A stretch of 9,185 nt of DNA from Synergistaceae bacterium (lineage in GTDB: Bacteria; Synergistota; Synergistia; Synergistales; Aminobacteriaceae): positions 1 to 9,185 of the forward strand of contig JAAYJB010000283.1 of the NCBI GenBank assembly GCA_012523155.1, in the 5' to 3' direction. Below are positions 1 to 6,723 of this stretch, in pieces (position 1 is the stretch's first letter; every line of letters begins with the position of its first letter). Under the pieces are notes generated by a model. The model made no database searches, had not been told where the DNA came from, and worked only from the letters and a program-made list of their open reading frames with translations. The translations under genes and the position numbers were made by a program.

Positions 1-429
1 AACGAGGAGAAACGGCAGATCCTGCGGGTTTTCATTGACTCGGTGGGAGGGATCGTCGTAAAGGACTGCGAGACGGTTTCGAGGGCAATGAACCGTTTCC
101 TTGACGAGCACGAGGATTATATCCGGGGTCATTACTACCTGGAAGTCAGTTCTCCCGGCATTGAGCGGCCACTTTTCTCCCTTGAAGACTACAGAAGGTT
201 CTGCGGAAAAAAGGTAAAGATCAAGATCAGGCAGGAAATCGGCGGCCAGAAGCGTTTTTCAGGAATCCTGGAGCACGTGGGCGGGGACGGAGAGATCCTG
301 CTCCGGACGGAAACGGGGAAGGGTCCGGAGGAGAGTGAAACGGTCAGGATCCCTTTTGAATGGATAACAAAGGGAAACCTTGCCTTTGAAGAGAATAATA
401 AAGAGAATAATAAAAGGAGGAATTCATAA
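1..429 (+). CDS. rimP: Ribosome maturation factor RimP, 5'-truncated by window edge
   Basis: RimP binds the free 30S subunit and assists its late maturation in the cytoplasm. The frame is open from base 1, giving 142 visible codons. The true start lies upstream, and about 30 N-terminal residues are probably missing compared with the usual length near 150. The visible part begins inside the N-terminal alpha/beta domain (LRVFIDSVGGI, then DCETVSRAMNRFLD) and carries the family hallmark YYLEVSSPGIERPLF, followed by the C-terminal Sm-like beta domain (KKVKIKIRQ, then FSGILEHV, then IPFEWITKGNL). A GTG at 43 lies inside the conserved domain and is not a credible start. The C-terminus ends in an Asn/Lys-rich tail encoded by a tandem DNA repeat. 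The TAA stop directly abuts the nusA ATG, as in the conserved rimP-nusA gene pair. The identification is firm. Confidence 0.95.
   Translation, partial: NEEKRQILRVFIDSVGGIVVKDCETVSRAMNRFLDEHEDYIRGHYYLEVSSPGIERPLFSLEDYRRFCGKKVKIKIRQEIGGQKRFSGILEHVGGDGEILLRTETGKGPEESETVRIPFEWITKGNLAFEENNKENNKRRNS
391..414 (+). repeat. Perfect tandem duplication of a 12-nt AT-rich unit
   Basis: Two exact head-to-tail copies of GAGAATAATAAA occupy 391-402 and 403-414. They encode the ENNKENNK part of the RimP tail and end directly at the nusA Shine-Dalgarno sequence. Because the repeat is a multiple of three it keeps the frame. An A/U-rich, unstructured stretch just upstream of a ribosome binding site can enhance translation by binding ribosomal protein S1 or by keeping the site unpaired; that role is inferred here. 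Confidence 0.85.
415..420 (+). promoter_or_regulatory. Strong ribosome binding site for nusA
   Basis: AGGAGG lies 9 nt before the nusA ATG and inside the last codons of rimP. It is a full match to the anti-Shine-Dalgarno core and supports the ATG at 430 as the nusA start. Confidence 0.85.
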
Positions 430-1533
430 ATGCAGCTTGGGCGTGATTTCGTCCGCGCATTGGCCCAGATCACAAAAGAAAGGGGGCTTTCCCCCGAGGT
501 GATCGCTTCGAGCCTGGAAGCGGCTCTTATTTCTGCGTATAAAAAGTACCAGGGCGGAAACCAGGACGTTGAGGTCCACATAGATTCGGAAAACGGGGAC
601 ATCTCCATTTGCGAGGTGAAGCATGTGGTTGCCGAGGTGACCGCTCCTGATACGGAAATCTCTATCGAAGAAGCCCACTCGAAGGGTTTTGTGGACGTGG
701 CCGAAGGAGACTATATCCGTATTGAGCGCAATCCGGAAAATTTCGGCCGAATTGCCGCACAGACAGCTCGGCAGGTGATCATCCAGAGGCTCAAGGATGC
801 CGAACGCCAGATCATTTTCGAGGAATTCTCCGACAGGGTTGGAGATCTTGTCACGGGAGTAGTGTTCAAATCGGAGAACGACCAGGTGCTGATCCGGCTG
901 AATGACCGTACTGAAGCGATCCTGCCCCGGGAAGAGCGCATCGTGGGCGAGACCTACATCCCGGGAGACCGCCTCAAGTTCTACCTGCTCGATGTGAGAC
1001 AGACGACACGGGGGCCGAGGATCGTGGTATCGAGGACCCACCCGGGACTTCTGAGGAAACTGCTTGAACTCGAGGTGCCCGAGATACAGGAGGGCGTCAT
1101 CGAGATCAAGAATATCGTCAGGGAAGCGGGTGCGCGTGCAAAAGTGGCTGTCCAGACCCTCGACATGAACGTCGACCCTGTTGGGGCGTGCGTGGGAAAC
1201 AACGGGGCGAGGATAAAGTCGATCAGCAAGGAACTCTGCGGCGAAAAGGTGGACGTGATCATCTGGAGCAGCGACCCCCTGCAGTACGTACGTAATTCTC
1301 TTTCACCGGCCAAGATCGTGAAGATAGAGCCCATTCTTGAACAGGAGAAGGCAGTAACAGTGTTCGCACGTCCTGACCAGCTTTCGCTGGCTATCGGAAA
1401 GGCCGGTCAGAATGTTCGCCTGGCGGCGAGACTCACTGGGTGGAAGATCGACATTAATGCTCTTGAGCCGGAGAGGATGCCGACACTCCACGATATATTC
1501 CAGGATATTATCGACGAAGGCGAAACGAAGTAG
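430..1533 (+). CDS. nusA: Transcription termination/antitermination factor NusA
   Basis: NusA binds RNA polymerase and nascent RNA and modulates pausing, termination and antitermination. The 367-residue protein has the short Firmicute-type layout. An N-terminal polymerase-binding domain (about 1-130) includes LEAALISAYKK and NFGRIAAQTARQV. The S1 domain (about 136-200) begins GDLVTGVVF. SRTHPGLLRKL leads into KH1 (about 230-285), and KH2 (about 300-345) carries the GKAG loop in LAIGKAGQNVRLAARLTGW. The C-terminal acidic repeats of the 495-residue E. coli protein are absent, so it matches the roughly 370-residue B. subtilis form. The KH1 loop reads GNNG (256-259), lacking the usual basic residue. 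The ATG directly follows the rimP stop and has a strong ribosome binding site. Confidence 0.98.
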   Translation: MQLGRDFVRALAQITKERGLSPEVIASSLEAALISAYKKYQGGNQDVEVHIDSENGDISICEVKHVVAEVTAPDTEISIEEAHSKGFVDVAEGDYIRIERNPENFGRIAAQTARQVIIQRLKDAERQIIFEEFSDRVGDLVTGVVFKSENDQVLIRLNDRTEAILPREERIVGETYIPGDRLKFYLLDVRQTTRGPRIVVSRTHPGLLRKLLELEVPEIQEGVIEIKNIVREAGARAKVAVQTLDMNVDPVGACVGNNGARIKSISKELCGEKVDVIIWSSDPLQYVRNSLSPAKIVKIEPILEQEKAVTVFARPDQLSLAIGKAGQNVRLAARLTGWKIDINALEPERMPTLHDIFQDIIDEGETK

Positions 1534-1544
1534 CGGAGGGTGCC

Positions 1545-1823
1545 ATGAAGCGGCAGAGGCCAAGGACCTGCGTCGGATGCAGGGAAGAATCACCCAGGCG
1601 TGAGATGGTCAGGATCGCCCGGAAACCGGATGGAGATGTCGTTATCGACCCTTCAGGGAGAGTGCCGGGCAGGGGGGCCTATGTCTGTGCGAGGGAGGAA
1701 TGCGTACGGGAAGCCCGGAAAAGGGATGCCCTTTCCAGGGCTCTCAAGGTGCGTGTGCCTTCAGAGGTGTATGACGCCCTTCTGGAGATGATAATAGAGC
1801 GGTCAGGAGAGGCGGAGGGGTAA
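1545..1823 (+). CDS. rnpM: YlxR-family RNase P modulator RnpM (DUF448)
   Basis: This 92-residue basic protein belongs to the YlxR/DUF448 family, whose B. subtilis member was renamed RnpM after it was shown to bind the RNase P RNA and modulate RNase P activity. Visible motifs are RTCVGC (residues 7-12), the region around IDPSGRVPGRGAYVC (34-48) and a basic helical segment after it. Cysteines at 9, 12, 48 and 53 form a CxxC plus CxxxxC arrangement that could bind a metal; this is inferred from spacing. GGAGGG at 1535-1540 precedes the ATG, and only 11 nt separate it from the nusA stop. The stop overlaps the ylxQ start by one base (TAATG), indicating coupled translation. The position between nusA and ylxQ is characteristic of the family. 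Confidence 0.94.
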   Translation: MKRQRPRTCVGCREESPRREMVRIARKPDGDVVIDPSGRVPGRGAYVCAREECVREARKRDALSRALKVRVPSEVYDALLEMIIERSGEAEG

Positions 1824-2161
1824 TGAAAAACGGAAAAGAAGGTATCCTCTCCGTCTTCGGCATTGCACGGCGGGCGAATATCCTGAAAATAGGCCAGGAT
1901 ATAGTAAAATCTTCATTGGCCAGGGGAGAAGAGCTTCTGGTGGTTTTTGCTTCGGAGCCGGACTCGTCCTTTTACAGATCCCTCAGGAACGGGAGGTTAG
2001 CAGAAAAAAGTCAGATAATCGTTCTTCCGGATATTTCCGGGGAGGCGCTTTCGGCTGCTGTAGGATCAGGAAATGTGAAGGTTGTTGCTTTACCGTTACG
2101 CAGCGGCTTTGCACGTTCTATCTCGCAACTGCTTGCGGAAGGGGGAAAAGAATATGAGTAA
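1823..2161 (+). CDS. ylxQ: YlxQ, L7Ae/L30e-type RNA-binding protein
   Basis: This 112-residue protein sits between rnpM and infB, exactly where YlxQ lies in Firmicute-type operons. It has the L7Ae-like opening ILSVFGIARRANILKIG, an alternating alpha/beta pattern (strand LLVVFASE, strand QIIVLPD, strand VKVVALP) and the closing helix GFARSISQLL that resembles the usual GFAKAI segment. Relatives bind structured RNA such as kink-turns. The usual RRAGKL segment reads RRANIL here, so the fit to the family is recognisable but diverged. The ATG shares its first base with the rnpM stop, and GGAGGGG lies at 1814-1820. The 3' end overlaps infB by 8 nt. The RNA target is unknown. Confidence 0.88.
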   Translation: MKNGKEGILSVFGIARRANILKIGQDIVKSSLARGEELLVVFASEPDSSFYRSLRNGRLAEKSQIIVLPDISGEALSAAVGSGNVKVVALPLRSGFARSISQLLAEGGKEYE

Positions 2162-4139
2162 ACTCAGGGTTTATGAACTGGCAAAACTGCTAGGAAAAAG
2201 CAATAAGGAACTGCTGGATATACTGATTGATCTTGGTGTGGATGTCAAAAGCCATATGAGTTCAATCGATAACGATACCGCCCAGATCGTCGAGGAAAGC
2301 CTTGGGGCTTCTTCCTCAGAGAAAGGGAAAGGGACAAAGGAAGAGGCGCATAGCGTGATAAAAACAAAAACATTTGATGTTTCAGAAGGATCTACTGTAA
2401 AAGCGGTTGCCCAGCTTATCGGCATTACTCCGGCCGAGGCAGTGAAATGCCTTATCGGAGCCGGCCTTATGGTTCCCGCTGACAGCCCCGTGGACGAAAA
2501 AAGCCTTAAAGTTCTCGAGGAAGCGTACAACGTTGTCCTGACCATGATATGCGAAGAGGAAGGGGCCGGGGATGATGACGGGACATGCACCGTCATCAAG
2601 AGGGCGCAGTTTCACGGTGATCACATGGAACCCCGTCCCCCGATCGTTACTGTGATGGGACACGTGGACCACGGAAAGACGACCCTGCTTGATTTCATCA
2701 GAAAGACGAACATTACGGCCCGTGAAGCCGGGGGGATCACCCAGCATATCGGCGCGTCTACGGTGAAACACCAGGGAAAGGAGATCGTCTTCCTCGACAC
2801 CCCGGGACACGAGGCGTTTACCTCCATGAGGGCCAGGGGCGCCCAGGCTACCGACATCGCCATCCTCGTGGTAGCTGCCGACGACGGTGTAATGCCCCAG
2901 ACCCGGGAGGCCATCAACCACGCAAAAGCAGCCAGCGTGCCCATTATCGTTGCCATCAACAAGATAGACAAGCCTGCTGCGAAGCCTGAAAGGGTCAGGC
3001 AACAGCTTTCCGACGCGGGGCTGGTGCCCGAGGAATGGGGCGGAACCACCATAATGGTGGAGGTTTCTGCGAAATCCGGCCAGGGCATGGACCAGCTGCT
3101 TGAGATGATCCTGCTCGTGGCGGAGATCGAGGAACTGAAAGCCGACCCCACTGTGAAGCCGAGAGGTGTTGTCGTAGAGGCAAAGCTCGATAAGGGCAAG
3201 GGACCGGTCGCTACGGTCCTGGTTCAGGAAGGGACGCTTTGCAAGGGAGACATTCTTCTCTTTACCACCGCCTGCGGGAAAATACGGGCCATGCTCGATT
3301 CCGAGGGAAAGAACATAGATTGTGCCGGGCCGAGCACTCCCGTTGAAATATTGGGACTTGCGTCAGTTCCGCAGCCGGGTGAAGTCTTCACCGCGGTGGA
3401 AAACGAGCGGATAGCAAAAGATGCCATCAGCACCAGGGAGCAGGAGCAGAGAAATACCCAGCAGGGCAGCTCGAGAAGGCTCAGCCTGGAGGAACTGTAT
3501 ACCCAGCTCAAGGAGGGCGATGTGCCCCAGCTCAATCTTCTGCTTAAGTCTGACGTCCAGGGATCGAGCGAGGCTCTGGCGGCGTCCCTTGAGAAGATGG
3601 CAACGAACGAGGTGGGAATAAATATCATCCACAGGGGCGTCGGTAGGATCGCTGAATCTGACGTCATGCTGGCCTCGGCTTCCAATGCCGTTATTATAGG
3701 GTTTAACGTTCGCCCTGACGCAAACGCGAAGCGGATCGCAGAGTCAGAAGGCGTGCAGATCAGGCTTTACGACATAATCTACGATGCCATAGACGATGTG
3801 AAGGCTGCCCTGGAAGGAATGCTGAAGCCGACCATCAGGGAGAACACCATCGGCCAGGCGGAGATCCGCCAGGTGATCAAGGTCCCCAAGGCAGGGAAAA
3901 TCGCAGGAAGCTATGTGCTTGAAGGCGTCATCAGGAGAAATTCGAAGGTCCGCCTTATACGCGGAGGTATCGTGCTCTGGGACGGTTCTCTTTCGAACCT
4001 CAGAAGGTTCAAGGATGACGCGAAGGAAGTGGCCGCAGGCTACGAATGTGGAATAAGCCTCAGCAACTACCAGGATTTCGAAGAAGGGGACATCCTTGAA
4101 GCCTACGAGATCGTGGAGGAGAAGCGCCATCTCTCGTAA
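2154..4139 (+). CDS. infB: Translation initiation factor IF-2
   Basis: IF2 is the GTPase that places initiator fMet-tRNA on the 30S subunit and promotes subunit joining. The 661-residue protein has two IF2_N modules (about 1-50 and 70-130) and a short acidic linker. The G domain carries G1 GHVDHGKT (169-176), G2 [10 protein letters not shown]3 DTPGH (215-219), G4 NKID (269-272) and G5 SAK (305-307). A beta-barrel domain II follows (about 335-425), then domain III with [14 protein letters not shown], then the C-terminal fMet-tRNA-binding C2 domain ending in [16 protein letters not shown]. It is short next to the roughly 890-residue E. coli IF2 because the N-terminal linker is brief. The ATG at 2154 is chosen over an upstream in-frame codon at 2082: it gives the canonical [11 protein letters not shown] start, has GGAAGGGGG at 2137-2145, and leaves only an 8-nt overlap with ylxQ. 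Confidence 0.98.
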   Translation: MSKLRVYELAKLLGKSNKELLDILIDLGVDVKSHMSSIDNDTAQIVEESLGASSSEKGKGTKEEAHSVIKTKTFDVSEGSTVKAVAQLIGITPAEAVKCLIGAGLMVPADSPVDEKSLKVLEEAYNVVLTMICEEEGAGDDDGTCTVIKRAQFHGDHMEPRPPIVTVMGHVDHGKTTLLDFIRKTNITAREAGGITQHIGASTVKHQGKEIVFLDTPGHEAFTSMRARGAQATDIAILVVAADDGVMPQTREAINHAKAASVPIIVAINKIDKPAAKPERVRQQLSDAGLVPEEWGGTTIMVEVSAKSGQGMDQLLEMILLVAEIEELKADPTVKPRGVVVEAKLDKGKGPVATVLVQEGTLCKGDILLFTTACGKIRAMLDSEGKNIDCAGPSTPVEILGLASVPQPGEVFTAVENERIAKDAISTREQEQRNTQQGSSRRLSLEELYTQLKEGDVPQLNLLLKSDVQGSSEALAASLEKMATNEVGINIIHRGVGRIAESDVMLASASNAVIIGFNVRPDANAKRIAESEGVQIRLYDIIYDAIDDVKAALEGMLKPTIRENTIGQAEIRQVIKVPKAGKIAGSYVLEGVIRRNSKVRLIRGGIVLWDGSLSNLRRFKDDAKEVAAGYECGISLSNYQDFEEGDILEAYEIVEEKRHLS

Positions 4140-4140
4140 C

Positions 4141-4144
4141 GGAG
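4141..4144 (+). promoter_or_regulatory. Putative ribosome binding site for ylxP
   Basis: GGAG directly after the infB stop precedes the GTG at 4156 by 11 nt. The spacing is on the long side, but it is the best match ahead of the family-consistent start. Confidence 0.5.
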
Positions 4145-4155
4145 AAAAACCTGCG

Positions 4156-4479
4156 GTGTATTCGGGATTGCTGTTCGTCAGTCTCCGTGTTCTTGGCAGC
4201 AGAAGCGTGAAGGACAGGAGACGGGTGACCAAGTCCCTTCTTGACCGGATCCGTGGACGGTGGAATGTGTCGGCCATGGATCTCGGGCCGGATGGAAGCT
4301 GGTCTGAAGTTTTCCTGGGTGTCGCAGCGGTCGCATCGGGCGTTCAGATGACGGACGAGAGACTGAACTCAGTTTTCTCTTTTCTGTGCGCCGAAGAAGA
4401 ATCCGGCGAGTTCACAATCATCGATCACTGGCGAGAGGTAAATAGTTATGACGACATTTCGCATGCAACGAATAAATAA
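4156..4479 (+). CDS. ylxP: YlxP-like DUF503 protein of unknown function
   Basis: This small protein (107 residues from the chosen start) belongs to the DUF503/YlxP family, whose members commonly lie between infB and rbfA in Gram-positive-type operons. Their molecular role is not established, although the location suggests ribosome or RNA work. Recognisable segments are YSGLLFVSLRVLGSRSVKD, DRRRVTKSLLDRIRGRWNVS and VFLGVAAVASG, the usual ferredoxin-like alternation of strands and helices with a basic first helix. The GTG at 4156 is chosen because families of this type start 2-3 residues before the GLL strand and because it clears the infB stop by 16 nt. A TTG at 4096 in the same frame would overlap infB by 44 nt and add a tail unlike the family. 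The 3' end overlaps rbfA by 32 nt. Confidence 0.85.
   Translation: MYSGLLFVSLRVLGSRSVKDRRRVTKSLLDRIRGRWNVSAMDLGPDGSWSEVFLGVAAVASGVQMTDERLNSVFSFLCAEEESGEFTIIDHWREVNSYDDISHATNK
4434..4438 (+). promoter_or_regulatory. Ribosome binding site for rbfA inside ylxP
   Basis: AGAGG lies 9 nt upstream of the ATG at 4448. The alternative ATG at 4463 has no such sequence before it, so this site decides the rbfA start. Confidence 0.6.
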
Positions 4480-4825
4480 ACAGATACAGAGGGAAATTTC
4501 TCTGCTTCTGGAGATGAAGGTAAAGAACGAGACGGCGAAGAGGGCTGTCATAACCGAGGTGGACTGTTCAAGAGACCTGGAGCAGGCGAAGGTGTTTTTT
4601 ACCACCGTAGATCCGGAGGAACGGGAAGCTGTGAAGAAAGCCCTGTCCTCAGTTGCGGGGGTCCTGCGGAGCCTGCTTGGAAAGCAGATGAAACTCCGCC
4701 AGGTGCCGGCACTTGAGTTCCTTGTGGATACAAGTGAAGAATACGGCAGGGTGATGGACCGGCTCCTCGATTCCATTAAGATCGAAGGGAACGGGGAAGA
4801 GCTTCCCAAAGGAGAGGAAATATGA
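4448..4825 (+). CDS. rbfA: Ribosome-binding factor RbfA
   Basis: RbfA is a cold-shock-associated 30S maturation factor that binds near helix 1/helix 28 of 16S rRNA. The 125-residue product has the single KH-like fold of the family: an N-terminal helix (FRMQRINKQIQREISLLL), the strand and turn VDCSRDLEQAKVFFTTV (the family's DLxxAkV region), the helix with the Ala-Gly interruption SSVAGVLRSLLG, and the closing strand and helix PALEFLVDTSEEYGRVMDRLL (family PeLxFxxDxS). The start at 4448 has its own ribosome binding site within ylxP. The TGA stop overlaps the nrnA ATG in an ATGA tetranucleotide, indicating translational coupling. RimP and RbfA act on the same particle and share this transcript. 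Confidence 0.95.
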   Translation: MTTFRMQRINKQIQREISLLLEMKVKNETAKRAVITEVDCSRDLEQAKVFFTTVDPEEREAVKKALSSVAGVLRSLLGKQMKLRQVPALEFLVDTSEEYGRVMDRLLDSIKIEGNGEELPKGEEI

Positions 4826-5838
4826 ATGATAAGCCTCCCCTTTCTGAAGGAGAGCTGATCACCGGAATTATCCGTATCCTGTCGGAAGCGGACCGGTGGA
4901 TCGTTGTGACTCACTGCAAACCGGACGGAGATACCCTGGGGTCGGGAAGCGCGTTCCTTGCGCTCGGTGAATCCATGGGGAAAAAAGTTGCGTGGGGAGG
5001 CCCGGATCCGTTCCCTGAAATCTATGGTTTCCTTTACGGGGCCGACCGTTATGTTCCGGATATTGCCCCGGATTTCCCGGCTCTGAAGAAAGGGGACGCG
5101 GTCATCGTTCTTGACACATCCACGAGAGAGCGCTCCGTTCATGGAATTGATTCCGTGTCTGAAACGGTACCCGTAGTGAATATCGATCACCACCATGACA
5201 ACGAACGCTTCGGCTCGATCGCATGGGTGGATGCCTCCGCATCCTCTACGGGCGAGATGTGCTGGCTGCTGTTCAAAAAATGGGGGACAGCGTTTTCCCC
5301 AGAAGCGGCAGAAGCGCTTTATACTGCAATCGTGACTGACTCCGGTAATTTTACTTTTTCCTGTACAACTTCACGGACCCATGAAGCCGCCGGGGAGCTT
5401 CTTGACTGCGGCGTCTCTCCGGAGAAACTGGACTGCATGATACGGTGCAGCCGTTCCACGGAAGGTCTTCACCTTCGCGGCAGAGCCCTTGAGCGGATAT
5501 TTCCTGTCGGCGGTACGGCAGCCTGCACGTGGCTTACACTGCAGGACTTCATTGATACGGGAAGCGACCCCTCGGAAACTGAGGGACTGGTGAACGAACT
5601 TCTCACACTGCGGTCGGTTTCGTTTGCAGCCCTGTTGGTGGAGGAGGAGGACAAGGTACGGGCGAGTTTCCGGTCAAGGGGAGGCATTTCGGCAGCGAAA
5701 GCCGCGCACAGGTTCGGTGGGGGAGGACATCCACAGGCAGCCGGATGCAGTCTGCCCCTTCCTCTTGAAGAAGCTCTGCAGTCCGTTGCGGACCTGCTGG
5801 AGGATACGGATGGCCTGCGGACTTCTCCTTCTGAATAA
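4822..5838 (+). CDS. nrnA: DHH/DHHA1 phosphoesterase, NrnA-like nanoRNase/pAp phosphatase
   Basis: NrnA-type enzymes degrade 2-5 nt RNA fragments and dephosphorylate 3'-phosphoadenosine 5'-phosphate, using manganese. All family motifs are present in the 338-residue protein: HCKPDGDTLGS (31-41) with metal ligands H31, D35 and D37; VIVLDTS with D98; the DHH signature NIDHHHDN (120-127); TDSGNFTFSCTTSRT with D173; and the C-terminal DHHA1 substrate-binding motif GGGGHPQAAG (299-308). The length fits the family's 310-340 residues. GGAGAGG at 4811-4817 precedes the ATG, which overlaps the rbfA stop by 4 nt; the 3' end overlaps truB by 29 nt. Placement among ribosome and RNA genes favours a role in RNA turnover, but the balance between nano-RNA and pAp activity cannot be read from sequence. 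Confidence 0.93.
   Translation: MNDKPPLSEGELITGIIRILSEADRWIVVTHCKPDGDTLGSGSAFLALGESMGKKVAWGGPDPFPEIYGFLYGADRYVPDIAPDFPALKKGDAVIVLDTSTRERSVHGIDSVSETVPVVNIDHHHDNERFGSIAWVDASASSTGEMCWLLFKKWGTAFSPEAAEALYTAIVTDSGNFTFSCTTSRTHEAAGELLDCGVSPEKLDCMIRCSRSTEGLHLRGRALERIFPVGGTAACTWLTLQDFIDTGSDPSETEGLVNELLTLRSVSFAALLVEEEDKVRASFRSRGGISAAKAAHRFGGGGHPQAAGCSLPLPLEEALQSVADLLEDTDGLRTSPSE
5799..5803 (+). promoter_or_regulatory. Ribosome binding site for truB inside nrnA
   Basis: GGAGG sits 6 nt before the ATG at 5810 and fixes the truB start there instead of at the in-frame upstream codon at 5624, which lies deep inside nrnA. Confidence 0.8.
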
Positions 5839-6721
5839 ACCGGAAGGCGTCCGGAGTACTGTCTGTGTTGCCGCCCTCAGGCGTGCCCTCCCTGGAAGAC
5901 AGAAGGTCGGACATGGTGGAACACTGGATTCCACAGCACAGGGATTGCTTATCCTTCTCGTGGGAGGAGCAACACGGGCGAGCGAACTGGTTATGGGGCT
6001 TCCGAAAATCTATGACGTGGAAATCCGCCTCGGAGAAGAGCGTTCCACCGATGATTATTCCGGGGAAGTCTCTTTTTCAGGTCCGGTCCCGCAGGATGCA
6101 GCGGAACTGGCCGAGGTATTTCTCCCTTCTTTTCTGGGCACCCGTCTTCAGGTCCCCCCTGCTGTTTCGGCAATACACGTGAACGGAGTACGGGCCCATG
6201 CTCTCAGCCGGTCAGGAAAGGAGCCTGTGATACAGCCTCGTCCTGTTCGCGTGACGGATATCCGCATTCTATCTGGACCGAAAGAAGGCAATGATACACT
6301 GAAGCTCAGGATCCGCTGTTCCAGGGGCACGTACGTAAGGAGTGTTGTCCGGGATCTGGGAAGAAGGCTCGGATGCGGTGCCCACGTATCTTCCCTTGTC
6401 CGGACGGCAACAGGCCTTTTCCGGCTTGGGGACGCCCTTGCTTTTGACGAACTGCAGCGCGGGTCCTTTTCACGGGAGGAGAGGATCCTTCCTCTCTCCT
6501 GCCTGGCGGCCCAGTATTATGGGTACAGTGCTGAAGAAGAAACATGCCGGATGCTGCTGGCGGGCAAAAGTGCCCCTCTTTCGGCCATGTCCTTTTTGAA
6601 CCCGGGGATTTCCGACCCGGGAAAGAAGGCAGCAGTCCTCTGCAGGGATCTTTTTTCCTTCGGAAATATAACAGCCTCCGGCTTTTTCGAGCCGAAGGTG
6701 AACATCCCCATGGAGGCATAG
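5810..6721 (+). CDS. truB: tRNA pseudouridine(55) synthase TruB
   Basis: TruB converts U55 in the T-loop of tRNAs to pseudouridine and also aids tRNA folding. The 303-residue protein starts GLLLLNKPEG, the usual N-terminal strand. The catalytic motif reads GHGGTLDSTAQG, with nucleophile D40 and H35 matching the E. coli D48/H43 pair. KIYDVEIRLG (66-75) supplies the base-stacking tyrosine Y68, QVPPAVSAIHVNG matches the substrate-loop motif, and RCSRGTYVRSVVRDLG (169-184) plus LGCGAH complete the core. Departures are the segment after NKPEG (RST where TSH is common), GHGG for GHTG, and valine for tyrosine in PPxYSA. The active-site residues are intact, so activity is expected. It overlaps nrnA by 29 nt and is followed after 2 nt by ribF, an ancient truB-ribF neighbour pair. 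Confidence 0.96.
   Translation: MACGLLLLNKPEGVRSTVCVAALRRALPGRQKVGHGGTLDSTAQGLLILLVGGATRASELVMGLPKIYDVEIRLGEERSTDDYSGEVSFSGPVPQDAAELAEVFLPSFLGTRLQVPPAVSAIHVNGVRAHALSRSGKEPVIQPRPVRVTDIRILSGPKEGNDTLKLRIRCSRGTYVRSVVRDLGRRLGCGAHVSSLVRTATGLFRLGDALAFDELQRGSFSREERILPLSCLAAQYYGYSAEEETCRMLLAGKSAPLSAMSFLNPGISDPGKKAAVLCRDLFSFGNITASGFFEPKVNIPMEA
6712..6716 (+). promoter_or_regulatory. Ribosome binding site for ribF at the truB 3' end
   Basis: GGAGG lies 7 nt upstream of the ATG at 6724 and supports that start over the in-frame ATG at 6544 within truB. Confidence 0.8.
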
Positions 6722-6723
6722 CC

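Noticed and set aside
424..1041. 205-codon open frame on the - strand opposite nusA
   Set aside because: It lies wholly over rimP/nusA coding sequence, has no recognisable family and no ribosome binding context, and mirrors the codon structure of nusA. Treated as a shadow frame.
2625..2627. Internal ATG (IF2 Met158) as a start for a shorter IF2 isoform, as in E. coli
   Set aside because: No Shine-Dalgarno match at suitable distance; the nearest GAGGG is about 20 nt upstream.
2382..3199. Long - strand frames (206 and 192 codons) opposite infB
   Set aside because: They are antisense to the highly conserved IF2 G domain and overlap each other; no family resemblance was seen.
4369..5196. 275-codon open frame on the - strand across ylxP, rbfA and nrnA
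   Set aside because: It crosses three well-identified genes, its translation is low-complexity and Ser/Arg-rich, and no motif is visible.
6601..6656. CCCGGG repeated at 6601-6606 and 6616-6621 (possible hairpin), then a T6 run at 6651-6656, resembling a terminator inside truB
   Set aside because: The T run is about 30 nt from the stem, the stem is only 6 bp, and the region is coding with ribF following directly. A functional terminator here is unlikely.
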